Part shown: positions 1 to 7,990 of the stretch, piece by piece | Layout of the letters: each line of letters starts with the position of its first letter | How positions within the stretch are numbered: position 1 is the stretch's first letter | Translations under genes and position numbers: made by a program | Source: Devosia oryzisoli | GTDB lineage: Bacteria; Pseudomonadota; Alphaproteobacteria; Rhizobiales; Devosiaceae | Length of the DNA stretch: 64,000 bases | Direction of reading: 5' to 3' | NCBI RefSeq assembly: GCF_014837245.1 | Contig: NZ_JACYFU010000001.1 | Coordinates: forward strand, 372,001-436,000 | The notes under the pieces: model-generated | Told to the model about the DNA's origin: nothing | The model's database searches: none | What the model saw: the letters and a program-made list of their open reading frames with translations, nothing else

Positions 1-576
1 CCAGCTCAGCGAGATGGTCAGCAGCACCGACCAGTTGGCGATCCCGAAGCCCGCAGCCGCCACCCCCGCGCCGACCACACCACCGACCACGGCGTGCGTC
101 GTCGAAACGGGGGCGCCGATATAGGTCGCCAGGTTCACCCACAAGGCCGAAGCCAACAAGGCCGCCATCATCACCATGACAAAGGTCGTTCCAGTCATGT
201 CGGTGGTGGTAAGGAGGTCGCGCGCCACGGTATTGACGACGTCGCCGCCCGCCAGCAACGCGCCCGAGGCCTCGAAGATTGCGGCGATCACCAGCGCGCC
301 AACCATGGTGAGCGCCCGCGATCCGACGGCCGGGCCCATGTTGTTGGCCACGTCGTTGGCGCCGACATTGAGGGCCATATAGGCAGAGATGACCGCGCCG
401 ATGACGATGATGGTGGTCGAAGGGCCCTGGGCCACTGAGAGGCTAGCCCACACCGCGACGCCCAGCACGAAGACCAGGGCGAGGCCGGGCGCGGCCAGCT
501 TGCGGGACAGGTCCGAACCAGCGGCGTTGAGGCCGGAGACGCGTTTGAGATCCTTGTCGAGCGCGGTTTTGCTCAT
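1..576 (-). CDS. Inorganic phosphate transporter, PiT family (3' part outside window)
   Basis: Read on the minus strand from ATG at 576, the frame stays open to base 1, giving 192 codons of the N-terminal part; the rest lies beyond the window. Two PiT hallmarks are visible: ALNVGANDVANNMGPAVGS near residues 68-86, matching the GANDVAN signature, and APVSTTHAVVGG near residue 159. Several hydrophobic helices flank them. PiT proteins are inner-membrane carriers that import phosphate, usually with metal, by proton symport. The gene diverges from the ilvB operon, so the 577-684 stretch must hold its promoter. The family call is secure; the exact substrate is inferred from the family. Confidence 0.88.
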   Translation of the reverse strand, partial: MSKTALDKDLKRVSGLNAAGSDLSRKLAAPGLALVFVLGVAVWASLSVAQGPSTTIIVIGAVISAYMALNVGANDVANNMGPAVGSRALTMVGALVIAAIFEASGALLAGGDVVNTVARDLLTTTDMTGTTFVMVMMAALLASALWVNLATYIGAPVSTTHAVVGGVVGAGVAAAGFGIANWSVLLTISLSW

Positions 577-684
577 GTCACCATGCTGTCGAATGGGCAG
601 TCGCAGGCGGCTTTAGCATTTGCTGGCCATGCTGCCACCCCCAAACCTGTGCCGCGCGGCGATCCACGACGGCTTGGGCAAGGC

Positions 685-714
685 TTGACACCCTCGCCGC
701 AATGTTTCTATCTA
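685..714 (+). promoter_or_regulatory. Candidate sigma-70 type promoter of the ilvB operon
   Basis: A TTGACA box at 685-690 and a TATCTA box at 709-714 are separated by 18 bp. Transcription would start near 721, just before the leader peptide and terminator of the attenuator. The match to the -35 consensus is perfect and the -10 is fair. Confidence 0.6.
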
Positions 715-741
715 GGTTCCGAATTGTCTTGGAGTGGTCCA

Positions 742-792
742 GTGCGGGCACGAATTCTCGTAGTAGGCAGGCGCATCGGCACCGTGGGGTAA
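742..792 (+). CDS. ilvL: ilv leader peptide (attenuator peptide)
   Basis: A GTG start at 742 opens a 16-codon frame, MRARILVVGRRIGTVG, ending at TAA 790-792. It has a Shine-Dalgarno GGAG at 731-734, 7 nt upstream. Six of 16 residues are Ile, Leu or Val, including consecutive Ile-Leu-Val-Val codons, exactly the amino acids made by the downstream operon. In known attenuators, ribosome stalling at such codons favours an antiterminator fold. By eye, bases 785-790 (TGGGGT, covering the last codons and stop) can pair with 826-831 (GTCCCA), which would break the terminator at 825-840. The peptide itself probably has no function apart from its translation. Confidence 0.7.
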   Translation: MRARILVVGRRIGTVG

Positions 793-824
793 TACCCCGC
801 GCGATAGCTGGTGCGCCGAACACA

Positions 825-846
825 GGTCCCAAACGGGGCCTTTTTT
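825..846 (+). terminator. Intrinsic terminator acting as ilvB attenuator
   Basis: GGTCCC (825-830), loop AAAC and GGGGCC (835-840) form a 6-bp stem, extendable by an A-U pair, followed directly by six T residues (841-846). It lies between the leader peptide and ilvB on the coding strand, so it would end transcription before ilvB unless disrupted. Confidence 0.72.
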
Positions 847-928
847 ATTGCCTTTTTTCCTGTTGCGGAAAATCGGCGGGTGACGACAAGTCCGCAATGC
901 GGGCACGAGACTTAGGGAAGGGCTGACA

Positions 929-2698
929 ATGGCCGAGAAGATGACCGGCGCGGAAATGGTGATCCAGGCGCTCACCGACCAGGGGATCGAGCATATCTTC
1001 GGCTACCCCGGTGGCGCGGCACTGCCGATCTACGACGCAATGTTCCAGCAGGATTTCGTCAAGCACATCCTGGTGCGGCACGAGCAGGGCGCCACGCACA
1101 TGGCCGAAGGCTATGCCCGCTCCACCGGCAAGGCGGGCGTGGTGCTCGTGACGTCCGGTCCCGGCGCTACCAATGCCGTCACCGGCCTTACCGACGCGCT
1201 GCTCGATTCCATCCCGCTCGTCTGCATCACGGCGCAGGTCCCCACGACGCTGATCGGCACCGACGCCTTCCAGGAGTGCGACACCGTCGGCATCACCCGC
1301 AGCTGCACCAAGCACAATTACCTGGTCAAGGACATCGCCGAACTGCCGCGCATCATGCACGAGGCGTTCCGCATCGCCACCACCGGCCGGCCCGGCCCGG
1401 TGGTCGTGGACATTCCCAAGGACGTTCAGTTCGCGGTGGGCGACTACTACCGCCCCGACGATGCCAGCCTGCGTCACCAATCCTATCGCCCGCAGGTCGA
1501 TGGCGACGCCAAGGCCATCGAGGCGGCGGTCGATCTCATGCTCAAGGCCGAGCGGCCGATCTTCTATACCGGTGGCGGCGTCATCAATGCCGGCCCCGAG
1601 GCCTCGGAAAACCTGCGCGAGCTGGCCGAGCTCACCGGCTTTCCGGTCACCTCCACCCTCATGGGCCTTGGCGCCTTCCCCGCGTCCAATCCGCAGTGGA
1701 TGGGCATGCTGGGCATGCACGGCACCTACGAAGCCAACATGGCGATGCATGACTGTGACGTCATGATCAACATCGGCGCGCGGTTCGACGACCGCATCAC
1801 CGGCCGTGTCGATGCGTTCTCGCCCAACAGCACAAAAATCCACATCGACATCGATCCGTCCTCGATCAACAAGATCGTGCGCGTCGACCTGCCGATCGTC
1901 GGCGACTGCAACCGCGTGCTCGAGGAGATGATCCGCGTCTGGCGCAGCCGCACCAACCAGCCGCGCACCGAGGCGATCGCGCCGTGGTGGGCGGAAATCC
2001 AGAAGTGGCGCAGCGTCAATTCGCTGGGCTTCAAGAACTCGGATACCGTGATCAAGCCGCAATGGGCCATCCAGCGGCTCTACGAGGCCACGCGCAAGCA
2101 GTCCAAGGACGTCTACATCACCACCGAAGTGGGCCAGCACCAGATGTGGGCGGCCCAGCACTTCCACTTCGACAAGCCCAATCACTGGATGACGTCGGGC
2201 GGCCTGGGCACGATGGGCTATGGCCTGCCGGCCGCCGTGGGCGTGCAGGTTGCGCACCCCGACGCCCTCGTCATCGACATCGCCGGCGAAGCCTCGGTGC
2301 AGATGACCATGCAGGAGCTCTCGACGGCAGTGCAGTATCGGCTGCCCATCAAGGTGTTCATCCTCAACAACGAGCGCATGGGCATGGTCCGCCAGTGGCA
2401 GGACCTGCTGCACGGCTCGCGCTACGCCCATTCCTACTCGGAATCGCTGCCCGACTTCGTCAAGCTGGCCGAGGCCTATGGGGCCAAGGGCATCAAGTGC
2501 GACACGCCGGCCGAGCTCGACGCGGCCATTGCCGACATGCTCGCCTATGATGGCCCGGTGCTGTTCGACGTGCTGGTGGAACGGGACGAGAACTGCCTGC
2601 CCATGATCCCGTCGGGCAAGCCGCACAACGAAATCATTCTGCCCGATACTGCCGGTATCGGCGACATCATCGACGAGAAGGGGAAGATGCTTGTCTAG
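929..2698 (+). CDS. ilvB: Acetolactate synthase, large (catalytic) subunit
   Basis: The 589-residue protein has the full thiamine-diphosphate enzyme layout: N-terminal TPP-binding domain with FGYPGGAALPIYDA (24-37) and catalytic Glu52 in RHEQGATHMAEGYA, a central FAD/Rossmann domain, and a C-terminal TPP domain with the metal-binding region at about 450-480. It condenses two pyruvates, or pyruvate with 2-oxobutyrate, in the first shared step of valine, leucine and isoleucine synthesis. The metal motif reads GEAS instead of the usual GDAS/GDGS, so residue 454 is Glu (GAA) where Asp is expected. The ATG follows an AGGGAAGGG ribosome site. It begins an operon with the secreted-protein gene at 2691 and ilvN, behind an attenuator. 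Confidence 0.97.
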   Translation: MAEKMTGAEMVIQALTDQGIEHIFGYPGGAALPIYDAMFQQDFVKHILVRHEQGATHMAEGYARSTGKAGVVLVTSGPGATNAVTGLTDALLDSIPLVCITAQVPTTLIGTDAFQECDTVGITRSCTKHNYLVKDIAELPRIMHEAFRIATTGRPGPVVVDIPKDVQFAVGDYYRPDDASLRHQSYRPQVDGDAKAIEAAVDLMLKAERPIFYTGGGVINAGPEASENLRELAELTGFPVTSTLMGLGAFPASNPQWMGMLGMHGTYEANMAMHDCDVMINIGARFDDRITGRVDAFSPNSTKIHIDIDPSSINKIVRVDLPIVGDCNRVLEEMIRVWRSRTNQPRTEAIAPWWAEIQKWRSVNSLGFKNSDTVIKPQWAIQRLYEATRKQSKDVYITTEVGQHQMWAAQHFHFDKPNHWMTSGGLGTMGYGLPAAVGVQVAHPDALVIDIAGEASVQMTMQELSTAVQYRLPIKVFILNNERMGMVRQWQDLLHGSRYAHSYSESLPDFVKLAEAYGAKGIKCDTPAELDAAIADMLAYDGPVLFDVLVERDENCLPMIPSGKPHNEIILPDTAGIGDIIDEKGKMLV

Positions 2699-3659
2699 CC
2701 ACTGGATCAGAAAGACCGCTGCCGCACTCTTGCTGGGCGCGGCCATGCTCTCGCCCGTCCTGGCGCAGGAGGCCCAGCAAATCCCCAACACCAGCGTCGC
2801 CCTGCCGGCGCCGGAGGGCTACGCGTTTGCCCAGGGCATCGGTGGCGCCGCTGTTTCGGGCTTCATCAACGAAGACACCCAGGGCATCATCACCGTCGGC
2901 CAGTTCGATCCGGCAACCTACGAGGCCGTGGCCGAGGGCATGGGCTCGGTGGAGAGCGCCAACGAGCTCTTCGCCAGCCAGAACATCACGGCCGACAGCA
3001 TTTCGAGCGTCGAGAGCAAGGCCGGTCCGGTGCTGCTTCTGCATGGCACGCAGGACATCGGCGACGGAACCACAGCCGAAAAGTGGATTGCCCTGCTCAA
3101 AATCCCGGAAACGGGCGATGGCGCCTTCCTCGAAATGACCACGTCCGAAGGCGAGTTCGACGCGGCCGGGGTGCAGGCGGTGCTCGACACCGTCGCATTC
3201 ACCGCAGCGCCCAGCCTGGCCGACCAGCTCGGCGCGCTGCCCTTCGCCGCCGAGGCGAGCGACCCGTTCGTCACCTTCGGCGTCAACGATGGCACCCTCA
3301 TCATGCTGGCCCCCGGTCGGACCAGCGAGAGCGGCGCCGTCCCCACAATTCTGGTCGATGGCCACCCGAACGTCTCGGACATGCCGCCCCTGCAGCAGGC
3401 GGCAGAAGATCTGGTTAGCGGCCTCTTCAGCGACGTCACCATCGCCAGCAGTCAAGCAACGAGCTTTGCGGGCGCCGATGGCTGGATGGTGACCGGCACC
3501 GGCACCGACGAGCGGGATGGCCCCGTCAGCTTTGCCGAATGGTTCGCCCCGGTGGGCAGCGGTTACGTCCGCATGGCCGCCTATGCCGACAAGGCAATCT
3601 TCGACGACCTGTCCGACACGGCCGCGGCCATCGCCAAGACCGTCACCTGGAAAGAGTGA
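2691..3659 (+). CDS. Secreted two-repeat protein of unknown function inside the ilvBN operon
   Basis: I do not recognise a named family. Translation from TTG at 2691 overlaps the ilvB stop by 8 nt, with a GGGGAAG ribosome site, suggesting coupling. The 322-residue product starts with a clear signal peptide: charged WIRK, hydrophobic AAALLLGAAML, and a probable cleavage after PVLA near residue 25. Two similar halves of about 130-140 residues each follow; both run from a Leu-Pro start through a strand-rich core to a final helix ending in DTVAFT or KTVTW, reminiscent of DcrB/PsbP-like folds. A secreted protein between the two subunit genes of a cytosolic enzyme is unexpected. A later internal start at 2742 would destroy the signal peptide. 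Confidence 0.8.
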   Translation: MSSHWIRKTAAALLLGAAMLSPVLAQEAQQIPNTSVALPAPEGYAFAQGIGGAAVSGFINEDTQGIITVGQFDPATYEAVAEGMGSVESANELFASQNITADSISSVESKAGPVLLLHGTQDIGDGTTAEKWIALLKIPETGDGAFLEMTTSEGEFDAAGVQAVLDTVAFTAAPSLADQLGALPFAAEASDPFVTFGVNDGTLIMLAPGRTSESGAVPTILVDGHPNVSDMPPLQQAAEDLVSGLFSDVTIASSQATSFAGADGWMVTGTGTDERDGPVSFAEWFAPVGSGYVRMAAYADKAIFDDLSDTAAAIAKTVTWKE

Positions 3660-3663
3660 TCCC

Positions 3664-4218
3664 ATGAACGCCCATTTGCAGCCCACCGGCTCCGCCTACT
3701 TCCTGACCCAGGAAACCCAGCAGATCGAGCGCCACACGCTGTCCGTGCTGGTCGACAACGAACCGGGCATCCTCGCCCGCGTCGTAGGTCTGTTCTCGGC
3801 GCGCGGCTACAACATCGAAAGCCTGACAGTCAGCGAGACCGAACACGGCCGGCGACTTAGCCGCATCACCGTCGTCGTCACCGCCACGCCGCGCGTGCTG
3901 GTGCAGATCAAGCTGCAGCTCGAGCGCCTCGTGCCGGTCCACCGCGTGCATGACCTGACGGCGGAAGGCTCTGCCATCGAGCGCGAACTGGCGCTGATCA
4001 AGGTGGCCGGCACCGGCGAGCATCGCGGCGAAACGCTGCGCCTCGCCGACGCCTTCCGCGCCCACATCGTGGACGCGACGGTCGAAAGCTTCGTCTTCGA
4101 GGTCACCGGCAAGCCCGACAAGATCGACAGCTTCATCGCGCTCATGCAGCCGCTGGGGCTGGTCGAAGTGGTCCGCACGGGTCTGGCTGCCATTTCGCGG
4201 GGCAAGGAAAGCCTCTGA
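3664..4218 (+). CDS. ilvN: Acetolactate synthase, small regulatory subunit
   Basis: The 184-residue protein has an N-terminal ACT domain (about 21-95) beginning RHTLSVLVDNEPGILARVVG, with the GYNIESLTV and SRITVVV segments typical of IlvN/IlvH, followed by the conserved C-terminal regulatory domain (about 96-175). It binds valine and other branched-chain amino acids for feedback inhibition and activates the large subunit. The ATG at 3664 comes 4 nt after the stop of the secreted-protein gene, so the three genes very likely form one transcript. Length is close to the usual 165-190 residues. Confidence 0.96.
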   Translation: MNAHLQPTGSAYFLTQETQQIERHTLSVLVDNEPGILARVVGLFSARGYNIESLTVSETEHGRRLSRITVVVTATPRVLVQIKLQLERLVPVHRVHDLTAEGSAIERELALIKVAGTGEHRGETLRLADAFRAHIVDATVESFVFEVTGKPDKIDSFIALMQPLGLVEVVRTGLAAISRGKESL

Positions 4219-4267
4219 CCGCTTGGGCACGGACAGCGATGGTGTATAGGTCAGGGACCGCTCAAGA

Positions 4268-5026
4268 ATGCGAGTCCCGCCTGTGACCCTCCTGTCCGTG
4301 AACCTCAATGCCGTCGCCCAGTTGCGCAATCGTCGGAACCTGCCCTGGCCGAGCGTCATGGGCATCGCCAGGGTCGTTCTCGACGCCGGGGCGAGCGGCA
4401 TTACCGTCCATCCACGCCCCGACGAGCGGCACATCCGGCGCACGGACGTGTTCGAGCTGGCCGAGCTGTTGCGCCGCGACTACCCCGACCGGGAATTCAA
4501 CATTGAGGGCTATCCCAGCGACGACTTCCTGGCGCTCATTGAAGCCGTCCAACCGCAGCAGGTGACGCTGGTCCCCGACGATCCGGCGCAAGCCACCTCC
4601 GATCACGGCTGGGATTTTGTGGGGCAGGGAGCGTTGCTGCGCCAGGTCATCGGCCGGCTCAAGACACCCGGCCGGCGTATCTCGCTGTTCTGTGACCCTG
4701 ACGCTGGCGAGGCGGGCGTTGCGGCAGCGCGAGACACCGGCACCGACCGGATCGAATTGTTCACCGGTCCCTATGGCGCCTGCTTTGACGACGAAGCGGC
4801 CGCCAGGCGCGAGTTGGAGAAGCTGGCGGACACCACCCGCGCGGCACGGGGCGCGGGCGTGGGGGTGAACGCCGGGCACGATCTCACCCTTGCCAACCTG
4901 CCCGCATTCCAGCGCGCCGTTCCCGGCATTGCGGAAGTGTCCATCGGACATGGCCTCACGTCAGACGCCCTGTTGCTCGGCTTTGCCGAAGCCACCCGCC
5001 GCTACCGCGCCGTTCTCGAGAGCTAG
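4268..5026 (+). CDS. pdxJ: Pyridoxine 5'-phosphate synthase
   Basis: The 252-residue TIM-barrel protein begins with the family's SVNLNAVAQLRNRR segment and contains GITVHPRPDERHIR (about 41-54), FNIEGYPS and ELFTGPYG near residue 163, and the C-terminal GVNAGHDLTLANL and EVSIGHGL motifs. PdxJ condenses 1-deoxyxylulose 5-phosphate with 3-amino-2-oxopropyl phosphate to form pyridoxine 5'-phosphate, the last de novo step before PdxH. It sits 49 nt after ilvN on the same strand and may be read from the same message. The first ATG is used; a GTG seven codons in is possible. Confidence 0.95.
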   Translation: MRVPPVTLLSVNLNAVAQLRNRRNLPWPSVMGIARVVLDAGASGITVHPRPDERHIRRTDVFELAELLRRDYPDREFNIEGYPSDDFLALIEAVQPQQVTLVPDDPAQATSDHGWDFVGQGALLRQVIGRLKTPGRRISLFCDPDAGEAGVAAARDTGTDRIELFTGPYGACFDDEAAARRELEKLADTTRAARGAGVGVNAGHDLTLANLPAFQRAVPGIAEVSIGHGLTSDALLLGFAEATRRYRAVLES

Positions 5027-5123
5027 ATCGTTTCGGCTAAGCGAACACTGCGTTGACCAGGCTGTAGTCAAAGCATCGTGCTGGGTCTCTGCCGGAACCA
5101 TCCAAAGCCAGAAACATTGGAGC

Positions 5124-5143
5124 CACCGATACTTACATCGGTG
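5124..5143. repeat. Inverted repeat upstream of FMN reductase
   Basis: CACCGAT (5124-5130) and ATCGGTG (5137-5143) are perfect complements around a 6-nt spacer. The position, about 45 bp upstream of a candidate promoter, fits a dimeric regulator site, though nothing in the window identifies the regulator. Confidence 0.35.
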
Positions 5144-5188
5144 ATACTGGGTCATTCGCGTGTGCCCGGGAGACATGGTCGTGCCTTC

Positions 5189-5218
5189 TTGAGATCGAGC
5201 GGCATAGGCACATATATC
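5189..5218 (+). promoter_or_regulatory. Candidate promoter of the FMN reductase gene
   Basis: TTGAGA (5189-5194) and TATATC (5213-5218) are spaced by 18 bp, about 35 bp before the start codon at 5253, which has a strong AAGGAGG ribosome site at 5242-5248. Confidence 0.4.
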
Positions 5219-5252
5219 GCCTCAGTTACGATTTGTTACCAAGGAGGCTTCA

Positions 5253-5864
5253 ATGTCCAAGCTCAAGATCGGCGTCGTCATTTCGTCCACCCGCGAGACC
5301 CGTTTCGGGGAAAAGCCCGCCCAGTGGATTCTCGACAAGGCCAATGAGCGCCCCGAGATCGACGCGGAAATTCTCGACCTGCGCGACTTCGACCTGCCCT
5401 TCTTCAACGAGGCTGCCTCCAACCTGTGGATGCCCTCGAGCGACGAGCGCGCTGTTGCCTGGCAGAAGAAGGTCGGCGAGTTCGACGGCTTCATCTTCGT
5501 CGTTGCCGAATACAACCGGTCCATTACCGGTGCCCTCAAGAACGCGCTGGATCAGGCCTACCTCGAGTGGAACCGCAAGCCCTTCGGCATCGTGGGCTAC
5601 GGCACCGTAGGCGCTGCCCGCGCTGCGGAACACCTGCGGGGCATCGGCGTGGAACTGCAGATGGTCTCCACCCGCTCGGCCGTTCACATCGGCGGCAGCG
5701 ACTTCTTCGCCGTCCACCCGCTCGGCCAGCAGAACAAGCCGTTCAGCGCCATCGAAGGTTCGATCGGATCGTCGGCCAAGGACATGCTGGACCAGCTGAT
5801 CTGGTGGGGCGAAGCCACCAAGGCAGCCCGCGAAGAGGACGTTGTGGCGGAAGCTGCGGAATAA
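5253..5864 (+). CDS. NAD(P)H-dependent FMN reductase / quinone reductase family protein
   Basis: The 203-residue flavodoxin-fold protein opens with the phosphate-binding strand-loop IGVVISSTRETRFGEKPAQW and carries the family's VAEYNRSITGALKNALDQ segment (about 88-105) and the GYGTVGAARAAEHLR stretch near 120. Such proteins bind FMN and reduce flavins, quinones or azo/chromate compounds with NAD(P)H in the cytosol; substrate cannot be told from sequence. An excellent AAGGAGG ribosome site lies 4 nt before the ATG, suggesting high expression. It is a single-gene unit: its own promoter lies upstream and a strong terminator downstream. Confidence 0.88.
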   Translation: MSKLKIGVVISSTRETRFGEKPAQWILDKANERPEIDAEILDLRDFDLPFFNEAASNLWMPSSDERAVAWQKKVGEFDGFIFVVAEYNRSITGALKNALDQAYLEWNRKPFGIVGYGTVGAARAAEHLRGIGVELQMVSTRSAVHIGGSDFFAVHPLGQQNKPFSAIEGSIGSSAKDMLDQLIWWGEATKAAREEDVVAEAAE

Positions 5865-5901
5865 GAACGACCAGACCTCCAAGTCTCGTTCACTACAAGG
5901 G

Positions 5902-5928
5902 GCCGCTCCGAAAGGGGCGGCTCTCTTT
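5902..5928 (+). terminator. Intrinsic terminator after the FMN reductase gene
   Basis: GCCGCTCC (5902-5909), a GAAA tetraloop and GGGGCGGC (5914-5921) form an 8-bp stem with one G-U pair, followed by the T-rich TCTCTTT. Confidence 0.75.
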
Positions 5929-5959
5929 GGTTTCTTGAACCATTAGGAGGGGCGGAGTG

Positions 5960-5988
5960 TTGTGTGTGCTGGGTGGCGGGTGTATAGC
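5960..5988 (+). promoter_or_regulatory. Candidate kup promoter
   Basis: TTGTGT (5960-5965) and TATAGC (5983-5988) are separated by 17 bp, placing the transcript start near 5995. This supports the kup start at 6025 rather than an earlier in-frame codon at 5962. Confidence 0.45.
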
Positions 5989-6024
5989 GGCGCCCGCCTT
6001 GTAACAGCGAGATCGCTTCCGCTC

Positions 6025-7956
6025 ATGACGCAAACGAGCACGTCCGGCTCCACCGCCGGAACCGTCGCGACTGAACAGGCCGAGCATTCCGGGCACAATC
6101 TCCCCGTACTCGTTCTCGGTGCCCTGGGCGTGGTTTTCGGCGATATCGGCACCAGCCCGCTCTATGCCTTCCGCGAAGCGATGCACGCGGCCAGCCATGG
6201 CGGCAACGTCATCCCGTCGCATGACGAAGTGCTGGGTCTGCTGTCCCTGATCGTCTGGGCCCTGACGCTGATCGTTACCGTCAAATATGTCAGCTTCGTG
6301 CTGCGGACAGACAACAATGGCGAGGGCGGCACGCTGTCGCTGATGTCGCTGGCGCGCAATGCTGTGGCCGGCAGGGCCCGCAATGTGGTTCTGGCGCTGG
6401 GTCTGGTTGGCTCCGCGCTCTTTTTCGGCGATGCAATCATCACCCCGGCCATCTCGGTACTGTCCGCCGTCGAGGGTCTTCAGGTGGTCCAGCCGAGCCT
6501 GACGCCCTGGATCGTGCCGATCACGGTCCTCATCATCATCGCCCTGTTCTTCGTCCAGCGTTTCGGCACCGGGCGGGTGGCAACGGTCTTCGGCCCGGTC
6601 ACGCTTGTGTGGTTCCTGACCTTGGGCGTGTCGGGCTTTCAGCACATTTTTGAGGCGCCGCAGGTGTTCCTGGCCCTCAATCCGCTCTACGGGCTCGCCT
6701 TCGTCATCAACCACCTTGATATCTCTCTGGTGGTGCTTGGCGCCGTGTTCCTGGCGGTAACGGGGGCGGAAGCGCTTTATGTCGACCTCGGGCACTTCGG
6801 CCGCCGACCGATCATCATGGGCTGGCTGCTCGTCGTCTTCCCCTGCCTGCTGCTCAACTATTTCGGACAGGGCGCCTACATCCTCTCCCATCCGCTTTCG
6901 GCGGATAACCCCTTCTTCCTGATGCAGCCGGAATGGGCGCGCATTCCCATCGTCATCCTCGCCACCATGGCTACCGTGATCGCCAGCCAGGCGGTGATCT
7001 CGGGCGCCTACTCGCTGGCGCGGCAGGCGATGCACCTCAACCTGCTTCCGCGTCTCAATGTTCTGCACACCTCCGAGACGCAGCACGGGCAGATCTACAT
7101 GCCGCAGGTCAACACGCTGCTGTTCTTTGCGGTGATTCTCCTGGTCATCGGCTTCCGCTCCTCGAGTGGCCTCTCCGCCGCCTACGGCATTGCCGTGACG
7201 GGCGAGATGCTGGTGACGGCTATCCTCCTTTTCATCGTCATGCGCCGCATCTGGCGCTGGACAGCGGCCGCTGCGCTGGCGGTGGTCATTCCCCTCGGGC
7301 TTATCGACCTCGGCTTCTTCATCGCCAACCTCGCCAAGTTCGTGCAGGGCGGCTGGGTCCCGACAGTGGTCGCGTCCATGCTGATCCTCATCATGACGAG
7401 CTGGCTGGCGGGGCGCGCGCGGCTTGCCGAGAAAACCCGCCGGGACGAGGTGCCGCTCGAGTTTCTTGTCGAGAACCTCTCCAGGAAGAAGCCGACCGTC
7501 GTTCCCGGCACCGCGATCTTCCTCACCAGCGATGTCGAAGGCGCGCCAACCGCGCTGCTGCACAGCCTCAAGCACTACAAGGTGCTGCACGAACAGAACG
7601 TCATCCTGACGGTGCGCACCTCCGCCTCACCGCGCGTGCCCGACGACGAGAAGGTGACGATCGACGCCTATAACGAGCTGTTCTTCCGGGTCATCGTGAC
7701 CTTCGGCTACATGGAAGCGCCCAATATTCCGAAGGCCCTGGCCCTGGCGCGCAAGCTGGGCTGGAAGTTCGACATCATGTCGACGTCGTTCTTCCTCTCC
7801 CGCCGCTCCCTCAAGCCCTCGGCGAAGGCGAACCTCTTCCGCTTCTGGCAGGACAGGTTGTTCATGCGGCTCGCCCGCAATGCGAGCGACGCCACGGAGT
7901 ACTTCCACATTCCAACCGGCCGGGTGGTCGAGATTGGTACGCAAGTGGTCCTTTAG
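6025..7956 (+). CDS. kup: Low-affinity potassium uptake protein Kup
   Basis: The 643-residue membrane protein matches the KUP/HAK/KT family: the N-terminal GALGVVFGDIGTSPLYAFREA signature (about 33-53), about 12 membrane helices to residue 470, and a cytosolic C-terminal part. It imports K+ with protons, maintaining turgor and pH. Usual length is about 630, which favours the ATG at 6025 over an in-frame start at 5962 that would add 21 residues and overlap the candidate promoter. It stands alone between the terminator at 5902 and a convergent gene. No c-di-nucleotide or kdp genes are nearby. Confidence 0.95.
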   Translation: MTQTSTSGSTAGTVATEQAEHSGHNLPVLVLGALGVVFGDIGTSPLYAFREAMHAASHGGNVIPSHDEVLGLLSLIVWALTLIVTVKYVSFVLRTDNNGEGGTLSLMSLARNAVAGRARNVVLALGLVGSALFFGDAIITPAISVLSAVEGLQVVQPSLTPWIVPITVLIIIALFFVQRFGTGRVATVFGPVTLVWFLTLGVSGFQHIFEAPQVFLALNPLYGLAFVINHLDISLVVLGAVFLAVTGAEALYVDLGHFGRRPIIMGWLLVVFPCLLLNYFGQGAYILSHPLSADNPFFLMQPEWARIPIVILATMATVIASQAVISGAYSLARQAMHLNLLPRLNVLHTSETQHGQIYMPQVNTLLFFAVILLVIGFRSSSGLSAAYGIAVTGEMLVTAILLFIVMRRIWRWTAAAALAVVIPLGLIDLGFFIANLAKFVQGGWVPTVVASMLILIMTSWLAGRARLAEKTRRDEVPLEFLVENLSRKKPTVVPGTAIFLTSDVEGAPTALLHSLKHYKVLHEQNVILTVRTSASPRVPDDEKVTIDAYNELFFRVIVTFGYMEAPNIPKALALARKLGWKFDIMSTSFFLSRRSLKPSAKANLFRFWQDRLFMRLARNASDATEYFHIPTGRVVEIGTQVVL

Positions 7957-7990
7957 TGGACCGAGAAACGGCCAATTTCCCTGATGCTAC

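Noticed and set aside
845..2791. 648-codon open frame on the minus strand across ilvB
   Set aside because: It is the high-GC shadow of ilvB. Its translation is low-complexity (Arg/Val/Asp/Gly/His-rich), has no domain and no ribosome site.
5893..7590. 565-codon open frame on the minus strand across kup
   Set aside because: Antisense shadow of kup rich in Arg/His/Asp/Glu, without recognisable motifs; kup itself has clear signature and helices.
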